Shown here piece by piece: positions 51,148 through 60,986 of a stretch of DNA of 64,000 nucleotides (within the stretch, counting starts at the first letter, position 1; each line of letters opens with the position of its first letter). Source of the DNA: Methanobacteriaceae archaeon (GTDB lineage Archaea; Methanobacteriota; Methanobacteria; Methanobacteriales; Methanobacteriaceae); assembly GCA_027318585.1 (NCBI GenBank), contig DAHVOW010000006.1, positions 10,737 to 74,736 of the forward strand. Reading direction: 5' to 3'. The notes beneath the pieces are model-generated. The model was not told where the DNA came from, did not search any database, and saw nothing but the letters and a program-made list of their open reading frames with translations. A program made the translations under genes and the position numbers.

Positions 51148-51798
51148 ATGTATATTGTTATTATGGGAGGAGGAAGGGTAGGATTATCCCTGGCATCTTC
51201 CCTTGTATCCCGAGGAAGGGATGTTACACTTATTGAGAACGATTCTAATCTTTGTACTAATGCTGCCACTGAACTGGACGCACTAGTGATATGTGGAAGC
51301 GGAACTAATGTTAAAACATTAGAAGAAGCCGATATAGCTGATGCGGACGTGTTTGTAGCTGCTACTGGCAATGATGAAGCAAATTTGCTTTCCTGTATCC
51401 TGGTAAAAGAATACCGTGTACCTAAAATCATTGCCCGCCTAAGTAACCCTGATCACTCCGAAGCCTTTAAAAAAGTGGGTATACATGACGTTATCAGCCC
51501 TGAACTAACCGCTGCTGGCTACCTTGAAAAACTGATTACCCGCCCAAAAATTGCAGATTTAATTGTAATAGGCAAGGGGAGTGGGGAAATTCTTGAAATG
51601 AGTGTTAAAAATAAAAAAGTTCTTGGTAGGAAGATTTCAGAAATCAGCCCCACCAAGGATTATATAATTGTTGCCATCCACCATAACGGGAATATCACCA
51701 TTCCCAAGACCGATATGGTGTTACATGAGAACGACCGGATCTCGGTTCTGGTGAAAACACCAGCCGTGAAGAAAACAGCCCAACTTTTCATTGGATAA
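51148..51798 (+). CDS. trkA: TrkA-type regulatory subunit of potassium uptake
   Basis: The 216-residue protein has an RCK nucleotide-binding domain (IVIMGGGRVGLSLA; DALVICGSGTNVKTLEEA) and a TrkA-C domain from about residue 130 (GEILEMSVKNKKVLGRKISE). It binds NAD or ATP and gates TrkH. ATG 51148 was chosen over GTG 51139 because AGGTG precedes it. Confidence 0.95.
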   Translation: MYIVIMGGGRVGLSLASSLVSRGRDVTLIENDSNLCTNAATELDALVICGSGTNVKTLEEADIADADVFVAATGNDEANLLSCILVKEYRVPKIIARLSNPDHSEAFKKVGIHDVISPELTAAGYLEKLITRPKIADLIVIGKGSGEILEMSVKNKKVLGRKISEISPTKDYIIVAIHHNGNITIPKTDMVLHENDRISVLVKTPAVKKTAQLFIG

Positions 51799-51986
51799 GG
51801 ATTTTACGTAGTTATTACCCAATTTTTGCTCCCATTATTATTTTATGTCGTTAAACATTAATAATAAGATATGAGGAGCTTTTTGTGGATTTCTGATATT
51901 TTGATTATATTTTTTGCCAGCAGTGAATCTATTCAGACTTTATGAGACCTAGTATCTGATAATATCAAATTTGTGTGCCTTGTTAA

Positions 51987-52916
51987 TTAAAAAAAGTTGA
52001 TATTAATTATTAAACATAAAACTGCCAGTATAATCCATTCACCATCCACAAATAAGTCTCTGGAAAAGACCTCTAGTTTCCGGTTTTTACTAAAATATTG
52101 GATATACCAGAACCCATAGAATATTGAAAAAATGAATATTAACCAATAATGTACAAAAATACCTTCTAAAACTACGAATAAGAACCAAATAATTAATGTG
52201 GATTGAATTCCTAATAATAGGTATTTAGTCCTTGATCTTCCCAGAAGAACGGGTATGGTTCTAACCCCGCTTTTTTTATCCCCTTCAATATCTCTTATGT
52301 CAAAAGAAACTGCATTAACAAATATTTTAATGAAAATAAAGTAGAATATCATGGCGGTGACTTCAAATCCTCGATAATAGCATACAACCGGTACAAAAAC
52401 CGCCCCCACTACCCAGCTGAGAGTAACAATGAAGTTTTTCATTCCGGGTATATTTTTAAGTCTCGGAAGCTTTGGAGAAACCTCTATACTATACAGAACA
52501 CCAATTATCAGGGGAAAAAGTAAAACCAGGATACTTACGGGATTCACAAACCACCCTAGCAGCAGAGCAGTTGCATAAGATAGGATACACAATATTAATA
52601 ATGTTTTCTCCTTTCCCTTTACATATGCTCCCCTTTCAGGGATATTAACCGCGTCTTCTTCCATGTCGGTTAGACGGTTTAAACTGTATACCGAGAATGT
52701 GGAAAGGAAAACTGCAACTAGTAAAATGTAATTCGGTTGCACATTCAAAAATTCAAATGAACAGTAAGTTAGAAAAACACAAACCAAAGATATGAACAAA
52801 GAATTAAAAATTAAAAATGATAAAATTTTTTCAGAAGTAGATAAAAAACCATTAAATAATTTTCTTAGAGTTTTCTCGGTAGTATTCGAATAATTTTTCT
52901 CCCCATAGGATTGCAT
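51987..52916 (-). CDS. UbiA-family prenyltransferase
   Basis: The polytopic protein has both Asp-rich motifs of the family: NRLTDMEED near residue 80 and DIRDIEGDKKSG near residue 200. It transfers an isoprenyl group to an aromatic or lipid acceptor; in archaea the candidates include ether-lipid or respiratory cofactor synthesis. The start is unclear: the frame opens at 52928 and all usable starts overlap the upstream regulator by about 65-77 bases. I chose ATG 52916. The next in-frame TTG would lose the first membrane helix. Confidence 0.82.
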   Translation of the reverse strand: MQSYGEKNYSNTTEKTLRKLFNGFLSTSEKILSFLIFNSLFISLVCVFLTYCSFEFLNVQPNYILLVAVFLSTFSVYSLNRLTDMEEDAVNIPERGAYVKGKEKTLLILCILSYATALLLGWFVNPVSILVLLFPLIIGVLYSIEVSPKLPRLKNIPGMKNFIVTLSWVVGAVFVPVVCYYRGFEVTAMIFYFIFIKIFVNAVSFDIRDIEGDKKSGVRTIPVLLGRSRTKYLLLGIQSTLIIWFLFVVLEGIFVHYWLIFIFSIFYGFWYIQYFSKNRKLEVFSRDLFVDGEWIILAVLCLIININFF

Positions 52917-53670
52917 CTTGATCATCACTCACCAAGTCCATACTATAGTCATAAGGCCCTTTCTCAAACGCTAATCCTAATGAAATGAACTGATCAGTGA
53001 CTGTGAAGCCAATTTTCACTTCCGCATCTGTTATCCATAGTTCAAAATTTTCCTGGGAAGTCAGATTTGTAAATATTTCGGGTTCCTGAGCAGCAAGCTC
53101 GTAGAGCTTATTCATTATGCTTTCGGTTACGATCAACTTAGTATCAACCCCCCTTGATACCATTTCTATCATTAAATCCTTGAAGTCAGGATGAAATAGT
53201 GGTGATACTCCCAGAAATTTATGTGAACGACTTATTAACTTAGTAAAGTTCATATGAGGTTTGTAGATATCGGTTGGTTCGGATTCAATGAGATTCGAGT
53301 TCATCAAGGATCCTATCTGCAGTATCAAATTATCTGGCATGCCACTGATATCGTGTCCATCCCATAATTTTTCATAGCGTTTGGCTACTATTACTGATTT
53401 GACTAGATCGGCGAAATTTAGGGCGAGAATTTTGCCGGTAGGGGAAAGGTTATAGCGATCCCCAGTTTTCTGGACGATGTTTCTTTTTTCTAGTTCATTC
53501 ATTCCATGAAGAATTGTTGATGACCGCAGATCGATGAGTTCTCTAAGTTCAGATAGATTTTTCGGCCCTTCCTGGAGAGTAATCATTATTTTAGCTCTTA
53601 CTCCCGAAATTGCCAGGAACTTGAGATTGTCCTGCACTTCATCCAACAATTCATAGGCGTTGTCTTTCAT
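52852..53670 (-). CDS. Winged-helix regulator with methanogen FilR1-type C-terminal domain
   Basis: The 272-residue protein has an N-terminal winged helix (KIMITLQEGPKNLSELRELI, then RSSTILHGMNELEKRNIV) and a C-terminal domain of about 150 residues ending LVSDDQDAILWGEKLFEYYR, the ending typical of this methanogen family. It may control genes for methanogenesis or transport. ATG 53670 was chosen because the upstream extension lacks family character. It precedes and overlaps the UbiA gene. Confidence 0.85.
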   Translation of the reverse strand: MKDNAYELLDEVQDNLKFLAISGVRAKIMITLQEGPKNLSELRELIDLRSSTILHGMNELEKRNIVQKTGDRYNLSPTGKILALNFADLVKSVIVAKRYEKLWDGHDISGMPDNLILQIGSLMNSNLIESEPTDIYKPHMNFTKLISRSHKFLGVSPLFHPDFKDLMIEMVSRGVDTKLIVTESIMNKLYELAAQEPEIFTNLTSQENFELWITDAEVKIGFTVTDQFISLGLAFEKGPYDYSMDLVSDDQDAILWGEKLFEYYRENSKKII

Positions 53671-53901
53671 TTTATTCCCATCCCTTAATTTATTAACCCT
53701 CGAAAATATTGCTTTTGGCAAGCAAAACTGTTTATGAACTTTAATATAAAAAATGAGCTTAAATTCATTGTATGCTCATTAATGACCACTTTATCTCTTT
53801 TATTGTCATCTAACATTTTTTTTTCAAACTCTACCTAGGCAATAGCATGCACTACTATAATATATTTTCGTGTGATCTAGGTCATCAAAACTAGTCAAAA
53901 A

Positions 53902-54519
53902 TTATAAAGTGTTCAATAGATCCCGTGCCCAGCGGATATGTTCTGAACCATGATCAGTCCATGGACCATGTCCCGGAAGTAAATTTTTAACTTCTAATTT
54001 ACCAAGCCTATTTAAAGAATTAATCATGTCGTTTAGGTTTCCACCCAAATCAATACGTCCAAATCCTCCACCTGCAAACACCGTATCACCAGAAATTAGG
54101 GTTTCACCATCATAAAGACATATGCCCCCCGGGGTATGTCCGGGAGTGTGTAGAACTTCATATTTACCTATTCTATCCCCTGCTTTAAGTTTACGGTCCA
54201 CTTTCATCTTCCCCATGGATCTTCCAAACATGCAAGCCGCGGTGGCCATGTCATCTCCACCCTCAAAGGGGATTGCATCCTCTTGATGCATGGCTATCTC
54301 CAGATCCAGATAACGATTACCGCCCACGTGATCGTAATGGTTATGGGTATTTACAATTAGAGAAAGATCTTCCTTAGTTATACCTGCATTTTTTAGAGAA
54401 TCATAAAAGTAAGCAATATTTTCACCAGTGCCAGTGTCAACCACCACATCCTCAAAAACGTAGATGTTAGAATCATATCCACGTCCTTCTATCATTAGAA
54501 TATCTTCAATTTTCTTCAA
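53902..54519 (-). CDS. Metallo-beta-lactamase fold hydrolase (glyoxalase II-like)
   Basis: The protein of about 205 residues has the metal-binding HNHYDHVGG near residue 60, GHTPGGICLYDG near 130, ISGDTVF and PGHGPWTDHGSEH. It may act as a thioesterase such as hydroxyacylglutathione hydrolase-like, but the substrate is unknown. TTG 54519 is the preferred start because GGAGG lies 9 bases before it; GTG 54537 is the longer alternative. Confidence 0.85.
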   Translation of the reverse strand: MKKIEDILMIEGRGYDSNIYVFEDVVVDTGTGENIAYFYDSLKNAGITKEDLSLIVNTHNHYDHVGGNRYLDLEIAMHQEDAIPFEGGDDMATAACMFGRSMGKMKVDRKLKAGDRIGKYEVLHTPGHTPGGICLYDGETLISGDTVFAGGGFGRIDLGGNLNDMINSLNRLGKLEVKNLLPGHGPWTDHGSEHIRWARDLLNTL

Positions 54520-54557
54520 AAAAATCTTCCTCCTCACACCATGAGGTTTAGAAAAAG

Positions 54558-54710
<153 letters not shown>

Positions 54711-54718
54711 TTAGATGG

Positions 54719-54796
<78 letters not shown>

Positions 54797-54820
54797 TAAC
54801 ACTTAGGTTAAGTTTGTTTC

Positions 54821-54828
54821 TATTTAAA
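54821..54828 (-). promoter_or_regulatory. TATA box of the tRNA-Cys/tRNA-Trp transcript
   Basis: TTTAAATA on the minus strand, centred 30 bases before the tRNA-Cys 5' end, is at the expected distance for an archaeal promoter. No other promoter is seen between the two tRNAs. Confidence 0.55.
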
Positions 54829-54882
54829 CCTTACTAGTGCATGTGACCGGGATGAAAAAAAAGGATATGAGGATATTAATTC

Positions 54883-55263
54883 TTATTTTAAAATAATAAT
54901 TTGGCTGGCAGTGGTCTGGGGCGGATAAGATTGGAGGAAGGGCCCAGTGAACCGGATTTCCACATTCTGTCCAGGTTGAATATGTTCAAAAGTACTGTTG
55001 TACATTTGACCAGCACTTTTCTCCATAATGACGGTTTCTTCTGAAATTTTAACAGATATATTCATTGTTTGGTTATTATCAGTCATCGTTCCCTGGACAA
55101 GAACCGATTCTGTGTGATTTGTGCAGTTTTGAGAGTCAGGATAACATACTCCTATCACCTCACCATTCATATCTACAGGTTCCTCGCCGGTGGCTATGAA
55201 AACACCATAAGTTACACCCATAAACAATACCAGCAGCAATGCGATTAATGTTATGACCCTCAT
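54883..55263 (-). CDS. Membrane-anchored or secreted protein, unknown function
   Basis: The 126-residue protein starts with a hydrophobic signal-anchor (MRVITLIALLLVLFMGVTYG). The outer part is beta-rich with two cysteines (VCYPDSQNC) and N-glycosylation sequons (NCT, NHT, NQT, NIS, NST). It may be an OB-like fold (VLVQGTMTD, VEIRFTGPF), but I do not recognise a family. GGAGAG precedes ATG 55263. Confidence 0.65.
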   Translation of the reverse strand: MRVITLIALLLVLFMGVTYGVFIATGEEPVDMNGEVIGVCYPDSQNCTNHTESVLVQGTMTDNNQTMNISVKISEETVIMEKSAGQMYNSTFEHIQPGQNVEIRFTGPFLQSYPPQTTASQIIILK

Positions 55264-55528
55264 GTTCTCTCCTATCACGGTTAATATGTTATGCCCTTAT
55301 TAATATGCTTTTGCATCATAACTCTCTAACTAAAAAGATAAATGGCGATCCAGACACATCTGAGAAGATCGGATTTCTTATTAATTGAAACTTGGTATTA
55401 GAACTTTAATCAAGAACTTTTATCCTAAGATTCAGTTTAAAAGAAATTTCCCATTTAAAAAAGTCCACAACACTCAAATTTATGACTTGTTTTTCTAAAA
55501 ATATGGGTATAAGAAGATCAGTATCGAA

Positions 55529-56209
55529 TTAAAGGTCTTTAATAACGTGGTAAGTTAAATATACCAATCCACCTTCTAATTTATCAACATTAACTAATTT
55601 TAACCGAATATTATCTGCAGGAGACTCTAAACCAGTATAATAAATGGAATCTCTACCGGTCCCCACTAAACTGGGATGAATTAGGGTATGTACCTCATCA
55701 ACCAATCCAGTCTGGAAAAGGACCCCGTTTAAAACACCACCACTATCTACCCTAACCCGCTTAACGCCGAATTGAAGGTTTAATTCATCAAGGGCAGTTT
55801 CTAAATCAACTTGTTCGTAGCCAACTATCATGTAGGGAATAAATCTTTCATCAAGAAAGTCAAAATATTCTTTAGGAGTAGAACGTGAACATAAAACAAT
55901 AATATCCTTAATATAAGGCATTCGACGGACCTCACTCCAAATGCGGATCTTTCCCCTGCTATCGGGAACCACCAGTAAAGGTCTCTTTTCTTCATTGTTC
56001 ATTCCTCTAGGCTGGAAGTCTTCCTGACTTTCTTCTGATAACTGGCCCGATTTTGCATTAAACCCATTTAATACTGTTTTACTACCCATTAGTACAGCAT
56101 CTGCATTCATTTCAGATGCTAATTGGTAATATAAATTTACATCAGCATCAAAACCAGTTATGCGTCCGTCCAAACTCGTGGCATTAAAAGTCATGACCCA
56201 AGGCAACAT
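55529..56209 (-). CDS. RibD C-terminal / dihydrofolate reductase-like reductase
   Basis: The 226-residue protein has the reductase fold of 5-amino-6-ribosylaminouracil reductases: MTFNATSLDGRITG at the start, NADAVLMGSKTVLNGF near residue 40, RPLLVVPDSRGKI, and VRVDSGGVLNGVLFQTGLVDE near 155. It may reduce a pyrimidine or flavin precursor. The true archaeal RibD-type enzyme is similar, so the gene could be the riboflavin-pathway enzyme or a paralogue. Confidence 0.82.
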   Translation of the reverse strand: MLPWVMTFNATSLDGRITGFDADVNLYYQLASEMNADAVLMGSKTVLNGFNAKSGQLSEESQEDFQPRGMNNEEKRPLLVVPDSRGKIRIWSEVRRMPYIKDIIVLCSRSTPKEYFDFLDERFIPYMIVGYEQVDLETALDELNLQFGVKRVRVDSGGVLNGVLFQTGLVDEVHTLIHPSLVGTGRDSIYYTGLESPADNIRLKLVNVDKLEGGLVYLTYHVIKDL

Positions 56210-56250
56210 ACATCGCCCTCCATTTACTAGTGTAGATTATAAATTATTTT

Positions 56251-57090
56251 TCAAGAATTTAATAAGTCTTTCAAATCCTCATTGGTAATAAATAAGCTTT
56301 CGTTAGGCATATCCATTAATTTATCAGTTTTTAATTGTTCTAAAGATCTTTTTAAGGCACCTAAGCTGGACAATATAAGTAGTGTTGGTAAGCTAATCCG
56401 TGCCACCCCTAATTTTTCCAAATCAGCGATAGAAAAGTTATTTATATTGTAAGGCATACCAGCAGCTATACTAACCGGGCCCTTAACTTCTTTAGTGATG
56501 GTTTTAACTTCATCCAAAGTTTCCACATAAGTTATGAAAATCAGATCGGCACCATCATCAATATACTGGTTGGCCCGCTCTATAGATAAATTAAGAGCAT
56601 CTTCCCGGTGATCCAATGATTTTAAAGCATCTGTACGCCCATTAATTACTAATTCAGGATTTCCTTCAATCTCAGCTGTTTCCCTGGCCATTATTAACTT
56701 TTCACCCATCAGATCGCCACTGATAATCTGCAGTGGGCCGCCGGTGCTCAGGACCTGGTCTTCGAGGTTCATTCCTGCCACACCTATCTCAATGAATCTC
56801 TTAACGGTTTCTTTAACTGCTTCGGGATCTCCATAACCATCTTCGGCATCGGCCATGACCGGAACTTCCACGGCTTCAATTATTCTGCCGGTTATCTCTA
56901 TATTTTCTTCCAGAGAAAGATCGATTTCGCGATAATGACCTTTAGATATGGAAATACTGTAACCTGAACACTGCACAGCCTTGAAACCAGCTTTCTGGAT
57001 CATCATGGCACTTATGAGGTCGTAAGCATCGGGCATTACCAGAGGCTGCTTATGGGATAGTAATTTGCGGAGTTTTTGGCTTTGATCCAT
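56251..57090 (-). CDS. Isocitrate lyase/PEP mutase superfamily protein
   Basis: The 279-residue barrel has MPDAYDLISAMMIQKAGFKA near residue 19, VMADAEDGYGDPE near 75 (metal-binding Asp), VAGMNLEDQV and EGNPELVINGRTDAL. The usual isocitrate-lyase KKCGH cysteine loop is absent, so it is closer to the oxaloacetate decarboxylase or carboxyvinyl-phosphonate branch. The reaction is uncertain. A GGTGG site precedes ATG 57090. Confidence 0.85.
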   Translation of the reverse strand: MDQSQKLRKLLSHKQPLVMPDAYDLISAMMIQKAGFKAVQCSGYSISISKGHYREIDLSLEENIEITGRIIEAVEVPVMADAEDGYGDPEAVKETVKRFIEIGVAGMNLEDQVLSTGGPLQIISGDLMGEKLIMARETAEIEGNPELVINGRTDALKSLDHREDALNLSIERANQYIDDGADLIFITYVETLDEVKTITKEVKGPVSIAAGMPYNINNFSIADLEKLGVARISLPTLLILSSLGALKRSLEQLKTDKLMDMPNESLFITNEDLKDLLNS

Positions 57091-57302
57091 TCATTCCACC
57101 TGGGTAATATTTAGGATTAATTAGCTATTGTATTTTTAGCCAGAATTTACTTGTGAAGCCCATGTTTAAGCTACTATCTCCCCTAGTTTGGATGTGTTTT
57201 TCTAAACCATGAATGAACCCCCAAACTCATAACATGAACCATACAACTAAGAAATAGAAAAAACTAATCATAAAATTACTTCAAGTGAACCTAGGAGCTT
57301 AA

Positions 57303-57773
57303 ATGATAGAATATTTATTTGCAGGTATTACCTTAGGCCTCTATTCTGGCTTATCACCCGGCCCTCTCCTGGTGCTGGTAATATCCCAAACATTAAAACA
57401 TGGCTATAAAGAGGGAATAAAGGTTTCCTTCGCACCCGTGATTACGGATCTGCCGATTATAATTTTATCATTACTATTTCTGTCAGTAATTTCTGAATAC
57501 ACATCTGTTATAGGACTTATTTCCATTATTGGAGGTGCATATTTAGGTTATCTGGCTTATGAAAGCTTTAAGACAAATGATATTGTCCAGAATATTGATC
57601 TAAAGGCGCCTAAATCTATAAAAAAAGGGATCACCGTTAATCTTTTAAATCCATCCCCCTATTTATTCTGGATTAGTATTGGGGGGCCCTTAAAAACCAT
57701 GTTTTTTAAAACAACCCACTTTCTTTCAATTTATTTTCGGTCCACTGAGCGCGCTTATCCATTTTCTCTTTAA
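57303..57773 (+). pseudogene. LysE-family exporter, C-terminally truncated
   Basis: The first 127 residues are a good LysE/RhtB exporter (ITLGLYSGLSPGPLLVLVIS; NLLNPSPYLFWISIGGP). The normal protein continues for about 70 residues with two more membrane helices. Here the frame runs into the antisense of the yhgE 3' end (from 57706), producing an unrelated hydrophilic tail. The ribosome site AGGAG and start are intact, so the loss may be recent. No remnant of the missing part is seen nearby, which points to a deletion joined at about 57690-57706. Confidence 0.75.
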
Positions 57774-59610
57774 TGAGTAAGGTCAATCCAAATGCCAACA
57801 CCGGGAACATGGTTAATACTCCCATACAATACCAGTAGTTGTTCCACATGACGCCGGCAACCACTTCACGAAGTGCACCAATAGAATAGGTTAACGGTAA
57901 ATAGGGATGTATTATCTGGAAGAATTTGGGCAAAATTTCCACTGGAAAAACCCCACCGGTTGCTGTAATCTGCAAAACCAGTATTATAATTGCCAGAGCC
58001 TTTCCAACATTTCCAAAGGCAGAGGATAAAGAGTATATCAGCACCATACAACATAAACCAATGTACAAGGTGGTTAATGTAAATAATAAAGCAGATGTGA
58101 CTTGCACCTGCAAAAATAAAGCTCCGATAGCAACCACTAAGGCCTGTAATATACTTATTATTAAGAATAACCCCATTCTGCCCAGGTAAACACTTTCACT
58201 TGAATATTTTTTCCTGGACTTCACTCGCAGGGATATCATGGCGACGGCTATAATACAGCCTATCCATAATGATACGGATATATAAAAGGGAGAAAGAGCA
58301 GAGCCATAATTTTTTACCGGGTACATGTGCTCCTTTTCCAGTTCCACCGGACTTTTAAAGTAATTTTGCAAATCATCCTGATTAACATCTGAAAAAACGA
58401 TTAATCGGTTTATATCAGCTTCATTTATTGAATTAAGTTTAGTTGCGGCTATTGGAATGGTTGATCTAAATTCGGGCCATTTTGAGTTGATAAAACCCAA
58501 TTTACTTGATGCATCATTAATTTTTATATTAATTGTTTCTTTATTGTTGGCCAGAGTATTTATCACATCATCCATCTGGTCTATGGAAATTTTCAATTTC
58601 TCTAGTTTGCTAGTGGGATCATTGCTATTTTCTATATCTGTTTCTATCTCTTTCAGGAGATTAAGAGCTGTATTAGCCTTGAGTAGGGCATCTTCAACTT
58701 GATCAATGACTGGTTTAAGTTGCTGGTCTCCGGTGGTGTTATACAGGCTGGTTAATATCACATTAATATAATTTAGGGCTTTGATGGTGTTAGTGGCCAT
58801 CAATTCCATTCTTTGAACTGTTGCTAAAGCCTGCTGGGGATTGCTTGAAATTTGAGAATACAACATATCATAGGTTTTTCGAATGTAATTAGATTCTTTC
58901 TGTATTTCTGGAAGCGATGCACTTATATTAGGCCAGATACTGTTAACCTCGTTCATAACTGAATTGGCATCCGTCAGAGTTGCATCTATCTTGCCTAAAT
59001 TTCCATTTAATTCATTTATAAATGTCTTTGCTTTGAGGAATGCTGCTTTATTTTCTGCAACTTTTTGGCCGGCATCACTGAGTTTTCCAAATATGATTCC
59101 ATCGATGGTTTTAATCACTTCATTGTTTATTTTGGTCTGAATGGCATCGGCTCCGACGTTGGTCATTCGGGGAGCAACTGCATTCAATTTATCATTAACG
59201 ATGTACTCTATCTTGGCTGAGTGTGGATGTGAGGTGTCAACTGAAAATATCTCCTGGCTAAAGTTACCGGGAATAAGTAGTGCAGCATAATATTTCCCAT
59301 TTTTAACACCATCCATAGCCGTTTTTTTATCAACAAATTGCCATTTGAAATTATTATTAGTTTTTAACTCATCAATCAAACTATTTCCAACATTATAATG
59401 GGCTCCATTATAATCATAACCCATATCACCATTAACCACTGCAACCGGGATATTAGATGTTAAAGAATAGGGATCCCATGTAGCCTCTAAATTAAGCAGG
59501 GCATATAGGGATGGGATTAGAATAATGGCCATCAAAACAAATATGACCACGGGATTATTTTTTATTGCAGCCATGTCATTTTTAAAAATTTCTCTTACAC
59601 CTTTAATCAT
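57706..59610 (-). CDS. YhgE/Pip-domain membrane protein
   Basis: The 634-residue protein starts with one membrane helix and the YhgE/Pip N-terminal signature (IPVAVVNGDMGYDYNG; KYYAALLIPGNFSQEI). A long outer helical region with coiled-coil character follows (about 160-420), then about five C-terminal membrane helices of the ABC-2 permease type (TATGGVFPVEILPKFFQ). Relatives include phage-infection receptors and type VII-like exporters. A palindrome and TATA box lie upstream, and a TrmB gene precedes it. Confidence 0.88.
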   Translation of the reverse strand: MIKGVREIFKNDMAAIKNNPVVIFVLMAIILIPSLYALLNLEATWDPYSLTSNIPVAVVNGDMGYDYNGAHYNVGNSLIDELKTNNNFKWQFVDKKTAMDGVKNGKYYAALLIPGNFSQEIFSVDTSHPHSAKIEYIVNDKLNAVAPRMTNVGADAIQTKINNEVIKTIDGIIFGKLSDAGQKVAENKAAFLKAKTFINELNGNLGKIDATLTDANSVMNEVNSIWPNISASLPEIQKESNYIRKTYDMLYSQISSNPQQALATVQRMELMATNTIKALNYINVILTSLYNTTGDQQLKPVIDQVEDALLKANTALNLLKEIETDIENSNDPTSKLEKLKISIDQMDDVINTLANNKETINIKINDASSKLGFINSKWPEFRSTIPIAATKLNSINEADINRLIVFSDVNQDDLQNYFKSPVELEKEHMYPVKNYGSALSPFYISVSLWIGCIIAVAMISLRVKSRKKYSSESVYLGRMGLFLIISILQALVVAIGALFLQVQVTSALLFTLTTLYIGLCCMVLIYSLSSAFGNVGKALAIIILVLQITATGGVFPVEILPKFFQIIHPYLPLTYSIGALREVVAGVMWNNYWYCMGVLTMFPVLAFGLTLLIKEKMDKRAQWTENKLKESGLF

Positions 59611-59710
59611 AAAACCCGTCCCTAATAAAACCTAATATTCAGTGATTCTCTTGATTTAAACTGGACTAACATGGATCTCAGCCTATGGAAATAACACTTC
59701 TAACTAAAAT

Positions 59711-59734
59711 TAGTAGTTAGTTAACAAACTACTA
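59711..59734. promoter_or_regulatory. Palindromic operator before the YhgE/Pip gene
   Basis: Arms TAGTAGTT (59711-59718) and AACTACTA (59727-59734) are perfect, and the centre GTTAAC is itself a palindrome, so 22 of 24 positions obey the symmetry. The minus-strand TATA box TTTATATA at about 59743-59750 lies just upstream, so the palindrome covers the transcription start expected near 59720. Repression by the TrmB-like protein encoded at 59875-60693 is the likely reading. Confidence 0.6.
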
Positions 59735-59874
59735 CTATTATGGTATATAAAATTTTCTAGTAACCGGTTATTTAGACCAATCCCACCATCAATTTACAAC
59801 CAAAATAAAAAAAAATATCATAAACCTTAGAATCACAAAAAAATCCCATTTGATATAAATGGCAATTCTATAAT

Positions 59875-60693
59875 TTAAATGTCCATCTGAACTTCAGGAG
59901 TATGTTGCCATGCAATTCCAAACAGAATGTCCACAATAGTAACTAGATATCGGTTTTTAGAGGTGATTCCTGACTTAGTTTTCCCGGGAAAAGGGGGTAC
60001 GTACATAAATTCCTCACCATCAATAGAAACTAATATTGAAAAATTTTCTGGGAGCAACGGGTAGTTTCTGAAGGGTAGGGGGAAATCAGTAAAATATTTG
60101 GAGATATTAAAATCGTTAACATCCAAGCCATAAGCATCATGTACAGATAAATTCTTTAATTCATAATATTTCATCAGAGATTTATCTTTTCCAATCATCA
60201 TTAATTCTATGTCCAGCTCTGTTCCCCGGATAAAAGAGAGGAATCCTATGTATTCTTCTGGAAGAACTAGCTTCATGGTCCTGGTAGCCCTTGATATCAA
60301 TTCCTCCATGCTGTGCTCCACATTTTTATCTCCAAAGAGGGTCCAAATAATATCCGGACTCTCAGTTTCTAGAACACTTTTCTCCAGATCTTCTAATTCT
60401 TCAAGAGCACTTTCTTCGGCACTTCTATAAATTTCTGCAAGATATTTAAGCGCTATCTTAGGAGGAACAGCCCGGTATATGGCAGGCTTTGAACTAACAA
60501 TCATCACCAGACCCTTGTCCATTAAGCCCTTCAAACTATGGTATACACTAGGTTTAGGAACTCCCAAATATTCATATATCCTTTTAACCTCAGCACGATC
60601 GAATAAAACTAGGGCAGAGTACACTTTAGCCTCATACTCAGTCAATCCCATGGTTTTAAGGGATTCAACAAGATTTGTAGAAATATCCGTCAT
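59875..60693 (-). CDS. TrmB-family transcriptional regulator
   Basis: The 272-residue protein has the TrmB N-terminal winged helix (LKTMGLTEYEAKVYSALVLF; GVPKPSVYHSLKGLMDKGLV) and a C-terminal phospholipase-D-like effector domain. ATG 60693 was chosen over TTG 60705. It precedes the YhgE/Pip gene on the same strand, and the palindrome at 59711 lies between them, so it probably controls that gene. Confidence 0.88.
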   Translation of the reverse strand: MTDISTNLVESLKTMGLTEYEAKVYSALVLFDRAEVKRIYEYLGVPKPSVYHSLKGLMDKGLVMIVSSKPAIYRAVPPKIALKYLAEIYRSAEESALEELEDLEKSVLETESPDIIWTLFGDKNVEHSMEELISRATRTMKLVLPEEYIGFLSFIRGTELDIELMMIGKDKSLMKYYELKNLSVHDAYGLDVNDFNISKYFTDFPLPFRNYPLLPENFSILVSIDGEEFMYVPPFPGKTKSGITSKNRYLVTIVDILFGIAWQHTPEVQMDI

Positions 60694-60821
60694 GTTAATA
60701 TCCAATTATCTTCAGTAGTTTTTAAGTAAACTAATATAATTATCCCTAATATGAAATAAGTTTTCCTTTAAAAAAAATTTGGTTTTGACCGTTAATTTCC
60801 CCTCTTGTGAGAATTTTGAAG

Positions 60822-60986
60822 TTATATCAGTTTATACTGATTAAGAGTCTGATTAAAGTTTAAATGCACAGCAAAAAAGCGCGAAAATGGTAAAACTGGC
60901 AAAATAAGAACCATAAAACTCAACAAAAACATAGATAAGGCTTGATTAAATCCCCTATTCCGTAACCTTTTATTTACTTCCCTCAT
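60822..60986 (-). CDS. Possible small membrane protein coupled to the GNAT gene
   Basis: The 54-residue frame begins in an ATGA overlap with the GNAT stop. It has a basic start (MREVNKRLRNRGFNQ) and one hydrophobic helix (MFLLSFMVLILPVLPF). The coupling and topology look real, but no ribosome site or homologue is known to me. A hairpin ATCAGT-TTAT-ACTGAT overlaps its end (60826-60841). Confidence 0.35.
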   Translation of the reverse strand: MREVNKRLRNRGFNQALSMFLLSFMVLILPVLPFSRFFAVHLNFNQTLNQYKLI

